Shown one piece after another: positions 52,040 through 60,909 of a stretch of DNA of 64,000 nucleotides. The DNA comes from Nocardia terpenica (GTDB lineage Bacteria > Actinomycetota > Actinomycetes > Mycobacteriales > Mycobacteriaceae). The notes under the pieces were generated by a model. It searched no databases. It saw nothing but the letters and a program-made list of their open reading frames with translations, and was not told where the DNA came from. The translations under genes were made by a program, and so were the position numbers. Every line of letters starts with the position of its first letter. Positions within the stretch are counted from its first letter, which is position 1. The DNA is taken from contig NZ_JABMCZ010000004.1 of the NCBI RefSeq assembly GCF_013186535.1, forward strand, positions 1 through 64,000. The letters run 5' to 3'.

Positions 52040-52854
52040 GCCAACTGGTCGACACCACGCTGCTGCGGCTGGCGACGACCGCGGGAATCCACGATCTGGT
52101 CTTCCCCGCGTCCGATACCGGGCGCACCCGGATCCGGACGTTGCTCTCGGCGATGTACCAGCTGCCGTACGCGGCCGTGCACGACGTGACGGCCGTGGAC
52201 GTGCTGGACGCCGCCTGCGCTCGTCCGCTGTTTCCCCTCGTGCGCCGCACCGGGAACTGGACGCAGACCATGCCGGGACATATCCGGACCGATGTCGATC
52301 TGGTCGGCAGCGACGGCGCGGCGCCGCACTGGATCGATATCACCGCCGACCTGTCCGCCACCGTCGTGCTCGAGATAGATCCGGGGGAGCTGGCGTCGCT
52401 GCGAGTCGGCGATCTCGGCGACTTCGCCACCCTGGACGAATTCCGCGCGAAATTCCACTATTTCGACCTCGACGCGTTCCTGCGCGACCGTCACCTCACC
52501 ACCGTGGACGACCTGCGGCGCGCCTTCCGCTACCTGCTGGCGGAGGTGCGGCTCACACCGGCCCCGGCCTTCGATCCCACCGATCCCGCCAACACCCGGC
52601 GGCTGCCGGTGCGCATCGCCGTGCTGATCCGCGACGCCATCGACGTGACCGGCGCGCTGCGCGACGTGCGGCAGGCGCTGGCCGCGCTGGACCCGGTCGT
52701 CGACGAGCACACCGACGCCGACTTCGCCGAGGTCGTCGCGCCGCTCGCGCCCGCAGTGGTCTTCCCCGCCGCCGCGGTCGCGGGCAGCGGCCTCACCCAG
52801 GACCAGCTCACCGCGTTCTTCGCGAGCCAGCACGTTCTCGCGGTCTTCGTCTGA
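52036..52854 (+). CDS. Tail-cluster protein of unknown function
   Basis: A 272-residue protein from ATG 52036, inside the muramidase stop. It is mostly alpha/beta with no signal peptide, membrane segment or Cys clusters. A segment near HYFDLDAFLRDRHLTTVDDLRRAFRYLL may be a helical bundle. I do not recognise a family. Location between the lytic enzyme and the sheath suggests a tail-completion or assembly factor; that is inference only. Confidence 0.65.
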   Translation: MSQLVDTTLLRLATTAGIHDLVFPASDTGRTRIRTLLSAMYQLPYAAVHDVTAVDVLDAACARPLFPLVRRTGNWTQTMPGHIRTDVDLVGSDGAAPHWIDITADLSATVVLEIDPGELASLRVGDLGDFATLDEFRAKFHYFDLDAFLRDRHLTTVDDLRRAFRYLLAEVRLTPAPAFDPTDPANTRRLPVRIAVLIRDAIDVTGALRDVRQALAALDPVVDEHTDADFAEVVAPLAPAVVFPAAAVAGSGLTQDQLTAFFASQHVLAVFV

Positions 52855-52884
52855 GGCCGCCCCATCCGAGTAAGGAGCACCCCC

Positions 52885-53031
52885 ATGGCAGAGGAGACGA
52901 CGCCGCCGGCGGACGCCGAGGCGGCCGAGCCCGCCCCGGAACCGGCCGCGCCGAGGCCGCGAATCACCCTGTCGCGCACGGAGATCGAGGCATTCCGCGC
53001 CACACTCCGGGCCCGCTACCACGAGCAGTGA
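52885..53031 (+). CDS. Small tail-cluster protein (48 aa)
   Basis: A short frame from ATG 52885 with AAGGAG 8 nt upstream and stop at 53029. The first half is an acidic Pro/Ala/Glu-rich linker, the second half a basic amphipathic helix (RTEIEAFRATLRARYHEQ). The good ribosome site and position directly before the sheath gene support it. Similar short proteins precede sheath genes in other tail clusters, but the role is unknown. Confidence 0.6.
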   Translation: MAEETTPPADAEAAEPAPEPAAPRPRITLSRTEIEAFRATLRARYHEQ

Positions 53032-53071
53032 CCACCACGTCCCATTCCATCGATTCCCTCAGGAGTTCCGC

Positions 53072-54193
53072 ATGCCTGTCCATTACGTGCGGGTGAAAAC
53101 CACGCTGGACAATTTCTCGCCCGCCGTCCGACCGACCGGCAATCTCGTGATCATCGGCGACGCCACCGCCAACACACCCAATGTGCCCGTCGAAGTCACG
53201 ACGCCGGGCGAGGCGGCCGCGAAATTCAGCGCGCCCGGCCCGAACAACACCCCGCCGCCGGTGCTCTCGGCACTGTCGAATTCGCTGATCCTCGCCATGC
53301 AGCAGAATCCGGCCCCGAATCAGATCTGGGGCATCAAAACCGGTACGGCACTGGCCGATGCGCTGACCGCCGCGGAGGCGCTGAACGTGCAGTTCGTGGT
53401 CCTGGCCAATACGCCGCTGACCGCCGACTCCGCGAAGGCGGGCGGCGCGATCGCCGCGCTACAGACCCATGTCGATACCGTGTCCAATGCCGGGGACGGC
53501 AAGGAGCGCATGGGGGTCGCCATGCTGGCCAAGGGCGTCACCGATCCGACGCTGGTGGCGGGACCGCTGGCCGACGACCGCATGGTGTTCGTGGCGCATC
53601 AGAGCGACGCCGACGCCGCCAGCGCGGTCGCGGGCACCATCGCCGGATATCCGCCGAGCACTTCCATGGTGCTCAAACAGGTTTCGATCGCCAGCGCGCC
53701 GTTCACCAATGCGCAGATCGATGCGATCAACGGCGCCGAGGGCGAGGACGGCCCGCCCGCGGGCAACGGCGTGATCTGGCTGACCTCGCCGGTACTGCTC
53801 GGCAACGGGACCTACCTCGGCGAGGGCTACACCGGGAACCGGGGCAAGTACAAGTACATCGACGTGCAGCGCACCATCGACGACGTCACCTTCAAACTGA
53901 AGGCGCGCCTCATCGGCGCCATCGGCAATCTGCGCATCAGCCGCTCCGGGCTGCGGGCGCTGGTGGTGGCGATGGAGGCCGAGCTCAATCCGCTGGTGGC
54001 AGACGGCGTGCTGGACGGCTACGTCATCACCATTCCGATCCTGAATCTGCTCGACGCGGATCCGTCGACGCTCACCGACGCCCAGATCCAGGCCGTGCAC
54101 GACGCGCACACCAACCGGTGGGCGCAGGCCCTGGTCAGCGTCGAATACGCCGGTGCCATGCACCGCATCAACGTCGACCTGAAGTTCAACTGA
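53072..54193 (+). CDS. Contractile tail sheath protein
   Basis: A 373-residue protein. The C-terminal region is sheath-like: ITSPVLLGNGTYLGEG-type strand, then GKYKYIDVQRTIDDVTFKLKARL, which corresponds to the conserved IxVRRtxdxI block, and the final VSVEYAGAMHRINVDLKF strand that joins the next ring. It is shorter than most phage sheaths, because the outer variable domains are small. It should surround the tube at 54207-54596 and contract on firing. The N-terminus MPVHYVRVKTTLDNFSPAVRPTGN also fits. Confidence 0.88.
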   Translation: MPVHYVRVKTTLDNFSPAVRPTGNLVIIGDATANTPNVPVEVTTPGEAAAKFSAPGPNNTPPPVLSALSNSLILAMQQNPAPNQIWGIKTGTALADALTAAEALNVQFVVLANTPLTADSAKAGGAIAALQTHVDTVSNAGDGKERMGVAMLAKGVTDPTLVAGPLADDRMVFVAHQSDADAASAVAGTIAGYPPSTSMVLKQVSIASAPFTNAQIDAINGAEGEDGPPAGNGVIWLTSPVLLGNGTYLGEGYTGNRGKYKYIDVQRTIDDVTFKLKARLIGAIGNLRISRSGLRALVVAMEAELNPLVADGVLDGYVITIPILNLLDADPSTLTDAQIQAVHDAHTNRWAQALVSVEYAGAMHRINVDLKFN

Positions 54194-54206
54194 CGAGGAC
54201 GAAATC

Positions 54207-54596
54207 ATGCCAAGCTGGAATACTCGCCTGGAAGTTCGCCTGGGCCGCACGGTCATCAGTCCGATCTCCCAATTCACGCCCACCTTCACCGTGCCGCACC
54301 AGGTGGTGCACAGCGTCGAGGACGACAACCTCGGCTACGTGCGCCAGCCGCAGACGTTCACCTTCACCATGACCGTGCAGGCGTTCGCCACCGTGGTCGC
54401 CGAACTCACCCAACTCGCCGTCGCCGGTCGGGAATTCGACATCGCGGTGGCCGAGCGGACCGGCACCGACTGGTCGTTCAAGGCCCTGAAGTTCGGCCGG
54501 TGCGTCATCACCTCCGCCAATCCGAGCAATGTGGTGATCGACGGCGTGCCGCAGGCAACCTTCACCTGCATGTGCCTGCAACCCGGGATCGAGTAG
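54207..54596 (+). CDS. Tail tube protein
   Basis: A 129-residue protein 13 bp after the sheath. Its size, beta-rich pattern and the sequence around ISPISQFTPTFTVPHQVVHSVEDDNLGYVRQPQTFTFTMTV fit the inner tube protein that stacks as hexamers in contractile particles. The final FTCMCLQPGIE strand is also typical. Position directly after the sheath is the conserved order. Confidence 0.85.
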   Translation: MPSWNTRLEVRLGRTVISPISQFTPTFTVPHQVVHSVEDDNLGYVRQPQTFTFTMTVQAFATVVAELTQLAVAGREFDIAVAERTGTDWSFKALKFGRCVITSANPSNVVIDGVPQATFTCMCLQPGIE

Positions 54597-54598
54597 CG

Positions 54599-54757
54599 AT
54601 GACCGAGCCCGACAACGAGACGCCGGACGCCCCGCAGCCGCTGTACCGCTTCCCGGTCGAGGTGGAGGTGGTCGGGGAGCTGGGGGAGGACCACCTGCGC
54701 CAGGTCGCCGCCTACGTCTTCGACCAGCTGCACACCGCGCTGCGCAGACGTGGCTGA
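54599..54757 (+). CDS. Small tail-cluster protein (52 aa) with the shared strand-helix module
   Basis: A 52-residue protein from ATG 54599, 2 bp after the tube stop. After a Pro-rich, acidic 15-residue tail it has a strand (FPVEVEVVG, residues 18-26) and a helix (EDHLRQVAAYVFDQLHTAL). The same strand-Gly-helix pattern appears twice at the N-terminus of the following 960-residue protein. By position it corresponds to the tail chaperone gpE of P2-like phages, but no frameshift product was seen. Its frame overlaps the start of the next gene. Confidence 0.65.
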   Translation: MTEPDNETPDAPQPLYRFPVEVEVVGELGEDHLRQVAAYVFDQLHTALRRRG

Positions 54758-57632
54758 CATGGCACCGGAAATCCGCCCGCGCCACCGCCTCCCGACCTCC
54801 GGGCAGGCGGCCGTGATCCCGATCAAGGTGCGAATCCTCGGCACGCCCTCCGCCGCGGACCTGGCGCGGCTGACCGACTCGACGGCCCGCGCGGTGGGGC
54901 GGCAACTGCGCGGTCCGATGAACGCCGAAGACGCACTGCCGCAGCCGATCTCGATGACCTTCACCGGCCCGCTGACGCTGGAGAATCCGCGCGGCGTCGA
55001 AGCGGCGGTGCGCGCGGGAATCGACCGCGCGCTGCGCGAGCAGCGGCGGTCCGTACCCTCGGCGCCGCGAAAGACGCTGTGGCAGCGGGAGATCGTGGAG
55101 CAGGGCGATATCCTGCGCTTCGGCCCGGTCCCGGTCGTCCCCGTGCTCTCCCTGAGCCGAGACTTCCCGGTGTGGGTCAAGGCGGGCGGATACCTCGAGG
55201 TCGAGACCACGAGCCCGGTGCGCGCGGTGCAGTGGGGCCGGTACCTGTTCGGTGCACGGGGTTACGCGGTGCTCGGCAAGCCGGACGACCCGAACCGGCT
55301 GGTGGTCCGCGCGCTCACAAACCCCTTGCATACCACCGACTTCGGCGGCTTCGTCCCGGCGATCAGCCACGAGCCGGGCCGCTACGGCACCCCCGCCACG
55401 ACAACCGCGAGCGGCGCGACCTTCGTCACCGATGCCGAGACCCGGCCGCTGCTCGTCTCCACCGCCGAGGGGCTGCGCCTGTATCGCGTCGGCGCCGCGG
55501 CGTCGCCGACCGCCTGGGCGGGCGAGAATATCGAACGCTGGCTCGCCGCACCGGATTCCACCGTCGCGCTCGACGAAGAAGGGGCGAGCGCGGCGGTGGG
55601 ACGCCTCACCGGGGGCCAGGCCGACGACCTCGAGCTCGCGCATCTCGTTCTCGCCCTGGATCGTTCGCTGTTTCACACCTTCGGCCTGGCGGATCGCCGC
55701 CGCTATCTGCTCGCCCTGATGCGGGTCGCCGAACGCGCGTTCGGCGGGGTGGACCGCGACGAACTCGACTCCGCGATCGTCGCCTTGGTGGCGTCGTGCA
55801 CGGGCACGTCCGAGCTGGACGCGCTGCTCGCGCCGCTGGCCGCCGACGGCACCCTGATCCGGCTGTTCGCGCAATTCGACAAGCCGACCTTCCGCCTGCT
55901 CGTCGCGGTCGGCTCGCTGGTGACTCCGGCGCCGCCGACTCCGCGCGAGCTGCTGGATCTGGTGGTCTATCAGCTGGAGCATCCGCTCGCGGCGCTGGAT
56001 ATCGTGGAATTCCTCGGCACCGTCTACGACTGGCTGCGCGGCACCGTCAGCGGCCTGGGCGACCTGCCGCTGCTGCCCTTCGAACTCGGTTCGGGTGTCA
56101 CGAAACTCGTGGATCTGTACCGGCTGCTGGCCCGCGCCACCGGCGTCGCGCCGCTGCCGATTCCCGGGCTGCCGCCCATTGCGATCGACCCCGACCCCGA
56201 AGCGCAGGCACAGGTGCACGCGCTGCTGTCGGCCGCGAGCAGTGCCGGGCGCACGGCCCTGCTCGGGCTGCGGCATCTGGAAGGGCTCCCCGGCATGGCC
56301 GCCGGATCGGTCGCGGGCGAACTCGTGAACCGCCTGCGGCTGGTGGCGGTGCTCGAGATCCTCGCGGCCTTCGTCACCGGCCTGCCGGAGGCGCGGCTCG
56401 CCGAAACCGTTGCCGCACAGGCCCGTCTGCTGGAGGCCCTGGCCGGTGCGGCCGACCTGGCCGACGCGGGCGCGGCGAGCCGCCTGCTGTCGCTGCTGCC
56501 GCGCTCCTACACCGAGGACATCGCCCTGCTGCTGCGGCGGGCGCCGAGCCGGTCGACGCGGCTCGCGCGTTTCGTCGCCGGTAGCCCCGAGGCGCGGGCG
56601 GCGGGCGACCGGCTGACCGGGGCCCTGCGCATCGCCCGCGTGGTGGAGCGGAAGTGCGGAGCCGCAACGGAATTGGCCGAGGATGTGGTCGACGGAACCC
56701 ACCGGCTGCTCGACCTGGTGTCCGGCACACCGGGCTGGTCCGCGGACGCGGTCCACACCCTGCTGACCGGCATCCCCGACACCGCCCTGCCCGATCTGCT
56801 GCGGATCGCCGCTCGGCTGACCCCGCAGCATCTCATCGATCTCGGCCCGGCGGCGTTCGCCCGGGCCGCGCGGGCACCGGGCGCGCTGGCCTTCGTCTAC
56901 GACGCGGGCGGCGGCACCTTCTCCTCGACCGTCCGCGTCTTCGGCACCAATCCGGCCCGCTACGAACATTTCCTGCGCCGCGTCGCCGAGGCACGCGCGA
57001 CCCTCGGGCCCGAACGGTATTACGAGCTGCTGGAGCGCCTGGATGCCGGTGACATCACCGGTTTCGACGACGCCGACTGGCTGTCGCGGGCCGCCGAGCA
57101 GGCCGAGAAGTCCGTGCGTACCTCCACGCCGCGGCCCGTCGTCCCGGCGGCCGACCTGGGCCCGCTCGGCACCATCGGCTCCACCCAGGTCTTCCGCGCC
57201 GCCGTGGAACGCGTGCTGCGCGCCGACCCCGGGCATCCGCTGCGATTCCTGTTGGACGAGAGCGGAAGCCTGCGGACCATCGAGGGCGGGGCCGCCGACT
57301 GGCTCGAACATCCCGAAGCCACCGAGATGGGCCACATGACCAGCGACAAGGCCGGTGGCACCCATTTGGCGCTGATGTCGAAGAACCAGAACCGGTTGAT
57401 ATCGCGCACCGTCGAGGCCCCGCACGTCGGCGGCTACATCAGCACCGACACGGTGCTCGAAATCGGCGGCATCCCCGTCGATCCGGATACCGCCGTCGAA
57501 TGGGTGTCCGCGGGCTGGCTCGACCCGCGCGATCTCGCCGCCGCCCGCCGCGTCCGATTCCCCACGCCCCCGGCGGAATTGATCGTGTCGCCCACCGACC
57601 TTCCCCCCGTCCCGAAGGAGCCGTATCGATGA
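54750..57632 (+). CDS. Large tail protein in tape-measure position with toxin-like C-terminus
   Basis: About 960 residues from GTG 54750 (ATG 54759 is as likely). Two copies of a strand-helix module occupy residues 22-53 and 66-98. A long helical, Leu/Ala-rich middle (about 270-830) could be a tape measure or a chamber. The last 110 residues differ: EMGHMTSDKAGG with Gly-His at 861-862, SKNQNR, a VEAPHVGGY segment and IGGIPVDPDTA, a pattern that recalls nuclease-type polymorphic toxin tails. No immunity gene follows; the next gene is coupled by ATGA and is a tail protein. Structural and effector roles may be fused. Not a recognised named protein. Confidence 0.75.
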   Translation: MADMAPEIRPRHRLPTSGQAAVIPIKVRILGTPSAADLARLTDSTARAVGRQLRGPMNAEDALPQPISMTFTGPLTLENPRGVEAAVRAGIDRALREQRRSVPSAPRKTLWQREIVEQGDILRFGPVPVVPVLSLSRDFPVWVKAGGYLEVETTSPVRAVQWGRYLFGARGYAVLGKPDDPNRLVVRALTNPLHTTDFGGFVPAISHEPGRYGTPATTTASGATFVTDAETRPLLVSTAEGLRLYRVGAAASPTAWAGENIERWLAAPDSTVALDEEGASAAVGRLTGGQADDLELAHLVLALDRSLFHTFGLADRRRYLLALMRVAERAFGGVDRDELDSAIVALVASCTGTSELDALLAPLAADGTLIRLFAQFDKPTFRLLVAVGSLVTPAPPTPRELLDLVVYQLEHPLAALDIVEFLGTVYDWLRGTVSGLGDLPLLPFELGSGVTKLVDLYRLLARATGVAPLPIPGLPPIAIDPDPEAQAQVHALLSAASSAGRTALLGLRHLEGLPGMAAGSVAGELVNRLRLVAVLEILAAFVTGLPEARLAETVAAQARLLEALAGAADLADAGAASRLLSLLPRSYTEDIALLLRRAPSRSTRLARFVAGSPEARAAGDRLTGALRIARVVERKCGAATELAEDVVDGTHRLLDLVSGTPGWSADAVHTLLTGIPDTALPDLLRIAARLTPQHLIDLGPAAFARAARAPGALAFVYDAGGGTFSSTVRVFGTNPARYEHFLRRVAEARATLGPERYYELLERLDAGDITGFDDADWLSRAAEQAEKSVRTSTPRPVVPAADLGPLGTIGSTQVFRAAVERVLRADPGHPLRFLLDESGSLRTIEGGAADWLEHPEATEMGHMTSDKAGGTHLALMSKNQNRLISRTVEAPHVGGYISTDTVLEIGGIPVDPDTAVEWVSAGWLDPRDLAAARRVRFPTPPAELIVSPTDLPPVPKEPYR

Positions 57633-58129
57633 CAGCGCAACCGGTACTGATCGGCCCGGTGCCCCTGCTGTATGTGCAGAACATCGTGATGACCGAGGGC
57701 TACCAGATCCAGCGCATCGCCGACAGCCCGTTCTCGCAGGCCATCGCGCCGACCCGGCAGGGCATCGCGATCGAGGCCGTGCTGCTGGGCCCGGATCGGC
57801 TGCTGCTGAAGAAGGAACTGGAGGCGCTGGCGCTGACCTCGCGGCTGCTGGTGGCCGCCACCGCGCCGGCGCTGGCGGTCACCGGCATCCCGGTGGTGTG
57901 CGGGCTGACCATCAGCCTGGACATGCAGATCACCGATCTGCGGTTCACCCAGAGCGCGCAGAAGCGGGACGCGATCGACGTCTCGATCACCCTCGAGCAC
58001 GTCCCCCGCAGCACCCTGTCCGCGCTGCTGGGCGAGCTCGGCGACCTGGCGCTGGCCGCGGGCACCGCGCTGGCGGGCGGCCCCGCCGTCCCCTCCGGGG
58101 TGCCGTCCGTCCCGTCGATCCCGTTGTGA
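57629..58129 (+). CDS. Tail-cluster protein, probable tube-end or hub-adjacent component
   Basis: A 166-residue protein from ATG 57629 with AAGGAG upstream, coupled to the previous gene. A compact alpha/beta region (GYQIQRIADSPFSQAIAP, LLGPDRLLLKKELEALAL) is followed by strands (AIDVSITLEHVPRSTL) and a flexible Gly/Pro-rich tail. Its position between the tape-measure-like protein and the hub matches gpU/gpX of P2-like phages. The family is not recognised with certainty. Confidence 0.7.
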   Translation: MTAQPVLIGPVPLLYVQNIVMTEGYQIQRIADSPFSQAIAPTRQGIAIEAVLLGPDRLLLKKELEALALTSRLLVAATAPALAVTGIPVVCGLTISLDMQITDLRFTQSAQKRDAIDVSITLEHVPRSTLSALLGELGDLALAAGTALAGGPAVPSGVPSVPSIPL

Positions 58130-58137
58130 GGCAACCG

Positions 58138-58509
58138 ATGACATCTGTGTACCTGCGCATCCCGATCGACGCCGACCAGGGCTTCCCGCAGGCCGTGCGG
58201 ATCGCCCTGGGGCAGCGCATCTACGTGCTGACGTTCTCCGTGACCGTGACCGACGAGACGCTGCTGGCGCGCGACGAGCCCCTGACACTGCCGCGGCCCG
58301 GCGCGTACCTCGTCCTGGATGTCTCCGCCGAGCACGCGAACGGCACTCGAAACCTGTTCCACCGCAAGCTGGTTCCGCCGCTCGAGTACGGCGCGCACGA
58401 ACTGGGCCTGGTATTCACCGAACTCGCGGTGCATCCGCGAAACCTGAACGGGGCCGGTGCGTTCGGCTCGGTCGTGACGGGAGGGGTGCGCACCCGATGG
58501 GCTTCGTGA
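58138..58509 (+). CDS. Tail-cluster protein of unknown function (123 aa)
   Basis: A 123-residue beta-rich protein from ATG 58138, 8 bp after the previous stop, overlapping the VgrG-like gene by 13 bp. Strands such as SVYLRIPIDADQGFPQAVRIALG, RIYVLTFSVTVTDETLLA and GAYLVLDVSAEHANG suggest a small beta-sandwich. I do not recognise a family. Location next to the hub suggests a baseplate component. Confidence 0.68.
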   Translation: MTSVYLRIPIDADQGFPQAVRIALGQRIYVLTFSVTVTDETLLARDEPLTLPRPGAYLVLDVSAEHANGTRNLFHRKLVPPLEYGAHELGLVFTELAVHPRNLNGAGAFGSVVTGGVRTRWAS

Positions 58510-60158
58510 TCCGCTACCGCCTGGCCTTCCACACCGGCGCGCCCGCCGCGCCGCTGCTGCGGGTGTCCAACGACGCGCTGGCCGGTGATCTGCTGCTCGA
58601 CGCCGCGGTGACCACGCAGGCCGTCCTCGGCCCGCACGCCACCACCTTCGATATCACGCTGTGGGATCTGCCCGCCGACGATGCCCGCGGGCTCGCCGAG
58701 GCGTGCCGCTCCCGGGCCGGGACGGACACCCCGCTGCTGGTCGATATCGAGCTCGGCTATTTCGATCGGCCCGCGCCCGGCGGCTCGCCGGTGCTGCGCG
58801 GCGCGGTCACCGAGGTCCGCGCCGAGGTGGCCGCCGACGGCAGTCTCCTTACCCGCGTCAAGGGAGCGGAATTCGCGGGCTATCAGCTACTGCGGCAACG
58901 GTTTTCCTACCACAAGCCGGGGCGGACCGAGGTCGGCGAGATCTGCGCCGCCGTGCAGGCCGCGACCACCGTCCCGGTCCTGCACGACGGCGTGACCGGG
59001 ACCGACACCGACCTCACCCTCGCCGACACCACCGCGCTGAACACGCTGGGGCTGCTGGCCGCCCGCACGGGCGCACCGCTGGCCGTGCGCGCCGGGAAGG
59101 CGGTGCTCGGCACCGTATCCGACCCGCTGCCGCCGGTCCGTTTCGATCCCGCGATCAATGTGGTGAGCAAGAAGCGCTGGGACAGCGGCGCTCCCGATCT
59201 GCAAGCCGCGCCCGGCGCCACCACCCGCTACGAGCTGACCGTGCTCGGCGATCCGGCGCTGCAGATCGGCGCGCCGGTCGTGCTCGACGGCGACACCGGC
59301 CGCGATCTGCGCCTCGAGACGGTGCGGCACCTGTTCAGCCTGCGCGCCGGATACACCTGCGAGGTCGCGCTGCTCGACGCCGCCGCCGCGAAACGCCCGG
59401 ACGCGGTGCAGGGCCCGCAGGCCGTGGTCGACGGTTTGCAGGCGCTGACCCGCGGCGTCCTCACCGACCACCCGGCCGTCGACATCGGCGACATCGCCGC
59501 CTACGCCGAATCCGGCGACGGCGAGACCGGCGGCCACCGGGCCACCCTGAACTACGGCCGCCCGCAGCCGCCCGCCTCCGCCGCCGACGACGGCACCGAC
59601 GACGGACTGCAACTGCACGACCGCCCGATCGCCTCCGTGTTCGCCTGGGACCGAACGGGTTTGATGGTTCCGGTCTACCCCGGCATGCGCGCGGTGCTGC
59701 TGCACGACAGCGGCGAGGTCGACAATGCGATCGCGGCGGGCTTCGTGTGGTCGCGGCACGCCGGGCACCGCCCGCCGCGCAACGAACCGGGCGACTACTG
59801 GCTGTGCCTGCCGACCGAGGTATCCGACGGCAGGCCGTCCGGCAAGGGCGTCAACGATCTCACCGACGCCGCCGGGTACCGCGTCGTGCAGGCCGCCGGG
59901 CTCGACATCCACCTCGGCGCGCAACTGCTGCCCGAGGTCGGCGAGCGGCCCACGCCGCCGAGCGCCGCGGCGCTGACCATCCGGCACGGTGCGGGCACCA
60001 CCATCACCGTCGCGGACGACGGCGCGGTCCGGATCACCACCGACGGTAAGGATCTCGAATTCGGCAACGGCTCGGCCTCGATCGCGATCCGCGGCGGCGA
60101 GATCACGCTGACCGCCACGACCATCAAGCTCGCGGCGTCCGCGGTGGAGGTGGGCTGA
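58497..60158 (+). CDS. VgrG-like hub and spike protein
   Basis: A 553-residue protein. The first part (to about 300) has the gp27/gpD-like hub pattern: FSYHKPGRTEVGEICAAV, LAARTGAPLAVRAGKAV and YELTVLGDPALQIGAPVVL. The middle contains an OB-fold-like region (GLMVPVYPGMRAVLLHD and WLCLPTE). The end is a repetitive beta-helix: AGTTITVADDGAVRITTDGKDLEFGNGSASIAIRGGEITLTATTI, the trimeric spike. A PAAR-like gene is coupled downstream. This is the central puncturing complex of the particle. Confidence 0.85.
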   Translation: MGFVIRYRLAFHTGAPAAPLLRVSNDALAGDLLLDAAVTTQAVLGPHATTFDITLWDLPADDARGLAEACRSRAGTDTPLLVDIELGYFDRPAPGGSPVLRGAVTEVRAEVAADGSLLTRVKGAEFAGYQLLRQRFSYHKPGRTEVGEICAAVQAATTVPVLHDGVTGTDTDLTLADTTALNTLGLLAARTGAPLAVRAGKAVLGTVSDPLPPVRFDPAINVVSKKRWDSGAPDLQAAPGATTRYELTVLGDPALQIGAPVVLDGDTGRDLRLETVRHLFSLRAGYTCEVALLDAAAAKRPDAVQGPQAVVDGLQALTRGVLTDHPAVDIGDIAAYAESGDGETGGHRATLNYGRPQPPASAADDGTDDGLQLHDRPIASVFAWDRTGLMVPVYPGMRAVLLHDSGEVDNAIAAGFVWSRHAGHRPPRNEPGDYWLCLPTEVSDGRPSGKGVNDLTDAAGYRVVQAAGLDIHLGAQLLPEVGERPTPPSAAALTIRHGAGTTITVADDGAVRITTDGKDLEFGNGSASIAIRGGEITLTATTIKLAASAVEVG

Positions 60159-60496
60159 TGGCGAAGGTTCTGGTCGCGAGCGCGCGACTGAGCTGCGGCC
60201 CGGTCCCGCCGCACGGGCCGATCACCGTCACCGCCACCGCCGCCCTGACCGTCGACGGCAATCCGGTGCTGGTGGTGGCGGATTTCGCGCGGGCGGTGCT
60301 GGCGTGCGCCGTCGGGCCGCCCTCGAAACCGTGCACGAAGCTGCTGCCGTTCACCGCCGGGGTGTCGACCGTGCTGACGGTCGGCGGGCAGCCCGTGGTG
60401 CTGGCCTCGGCCGTGGCGCAGACCGACGCCACCGCGGCCAACGGCGGCGCCTTCACCGTCCTGGCCCCGGGCCAGACCATTCTCGACTCGAAATAA
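60158..60496 (+). CDS. PAAR-like spike-tip protein
   Basis: A 112-residue protein starting at ATG 60158, which overlaps the VgrG-like stop (TGATG). MAKVLVASARLSCGPVPPHGPITVTATAALTVDGNPVL and the late FTVLAPGQTIL fit the short DUF4280/PAAR-like group. Cys13, Cys50 and Cys59 with His19 could bind metal or structure the tip. It should cap the trimeric spike. No C-terminal extension, so it is not itself an effector. Confidence 0.75.
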   Translation: MAKVLVASARLSCGPVPPHGPITVTATAALTVDGNPVLVVADFARAVLACAVGPPSKPCTKLLPFTAGVSTVLTVGGQPVVLASAVAQTDATAANGGAFTVLAPGQTILDSK

Positions 60497-60510
60497 GGAG
60501 GGAGCCCACG

Positions 60511-60909
60511 ATGACCACGACCGCGAGCAACGGCACCGGGATTCGGCTCGACAGCGGCGATCTCGTGTGGGAGCGCGGCGATCTCGCGTCAGCCTCCGGG
60601 CTGCCCAATCTGGCGCAGGCGCTGCGGCTGCTGGTGCTGACCCCGCTCGGCAGCGACCGCTACGACACCCGCTACGGCCTGGACTACCGCTCGGTGTTCA
60701 CCACCGCAGCCAGCGCCCAGCAGACGCAGGATCTGGTGCGGCTCACCATCGTTCGCACCCTCGGCGGCGACGCCCGGGTGCGCGACATCCGCGACGTCCG
60801 GGTGAGCGCCCGCGATCCGTACCGCAGGCAGTGGACCGTCGACGTCTCGATCATCACCGCCACCGGCGACGCCGCGGTGCTGACCACCACGATAGGAGCC
60901 CGGCCATGA
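60511..60909 (+). CDS. Baseplate wedge protein, gp25/GPW-like
   Basis: A 132-residue protein from ATG 60511 with AAGGAGG upstream. NLAQALRLLVLTPLGSDRYDTRYGLDYRSV matches the gp25/GpW region, in which a short stretch near the RYG segment is conserved, and the strand WTVDVSIITATGDAAVLTTTIG follows. It is coupled by ATGA to baseplate J, the universal order in contractile particles. Together they form the wedge that triggers sheath contraction. Confidence 0.85.
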   Translation: MTTTASNGTGIRLDSGDLVWERGDLASASGLPNLAQALRLLVLTPLGSDRYDTRYGLDYRSVFTTAASAQQTQDLVRLTIVRTLGGDARVRDIRDVRVSARDPYRRQWTVDVSIITATGDAAVLTTTIGARP

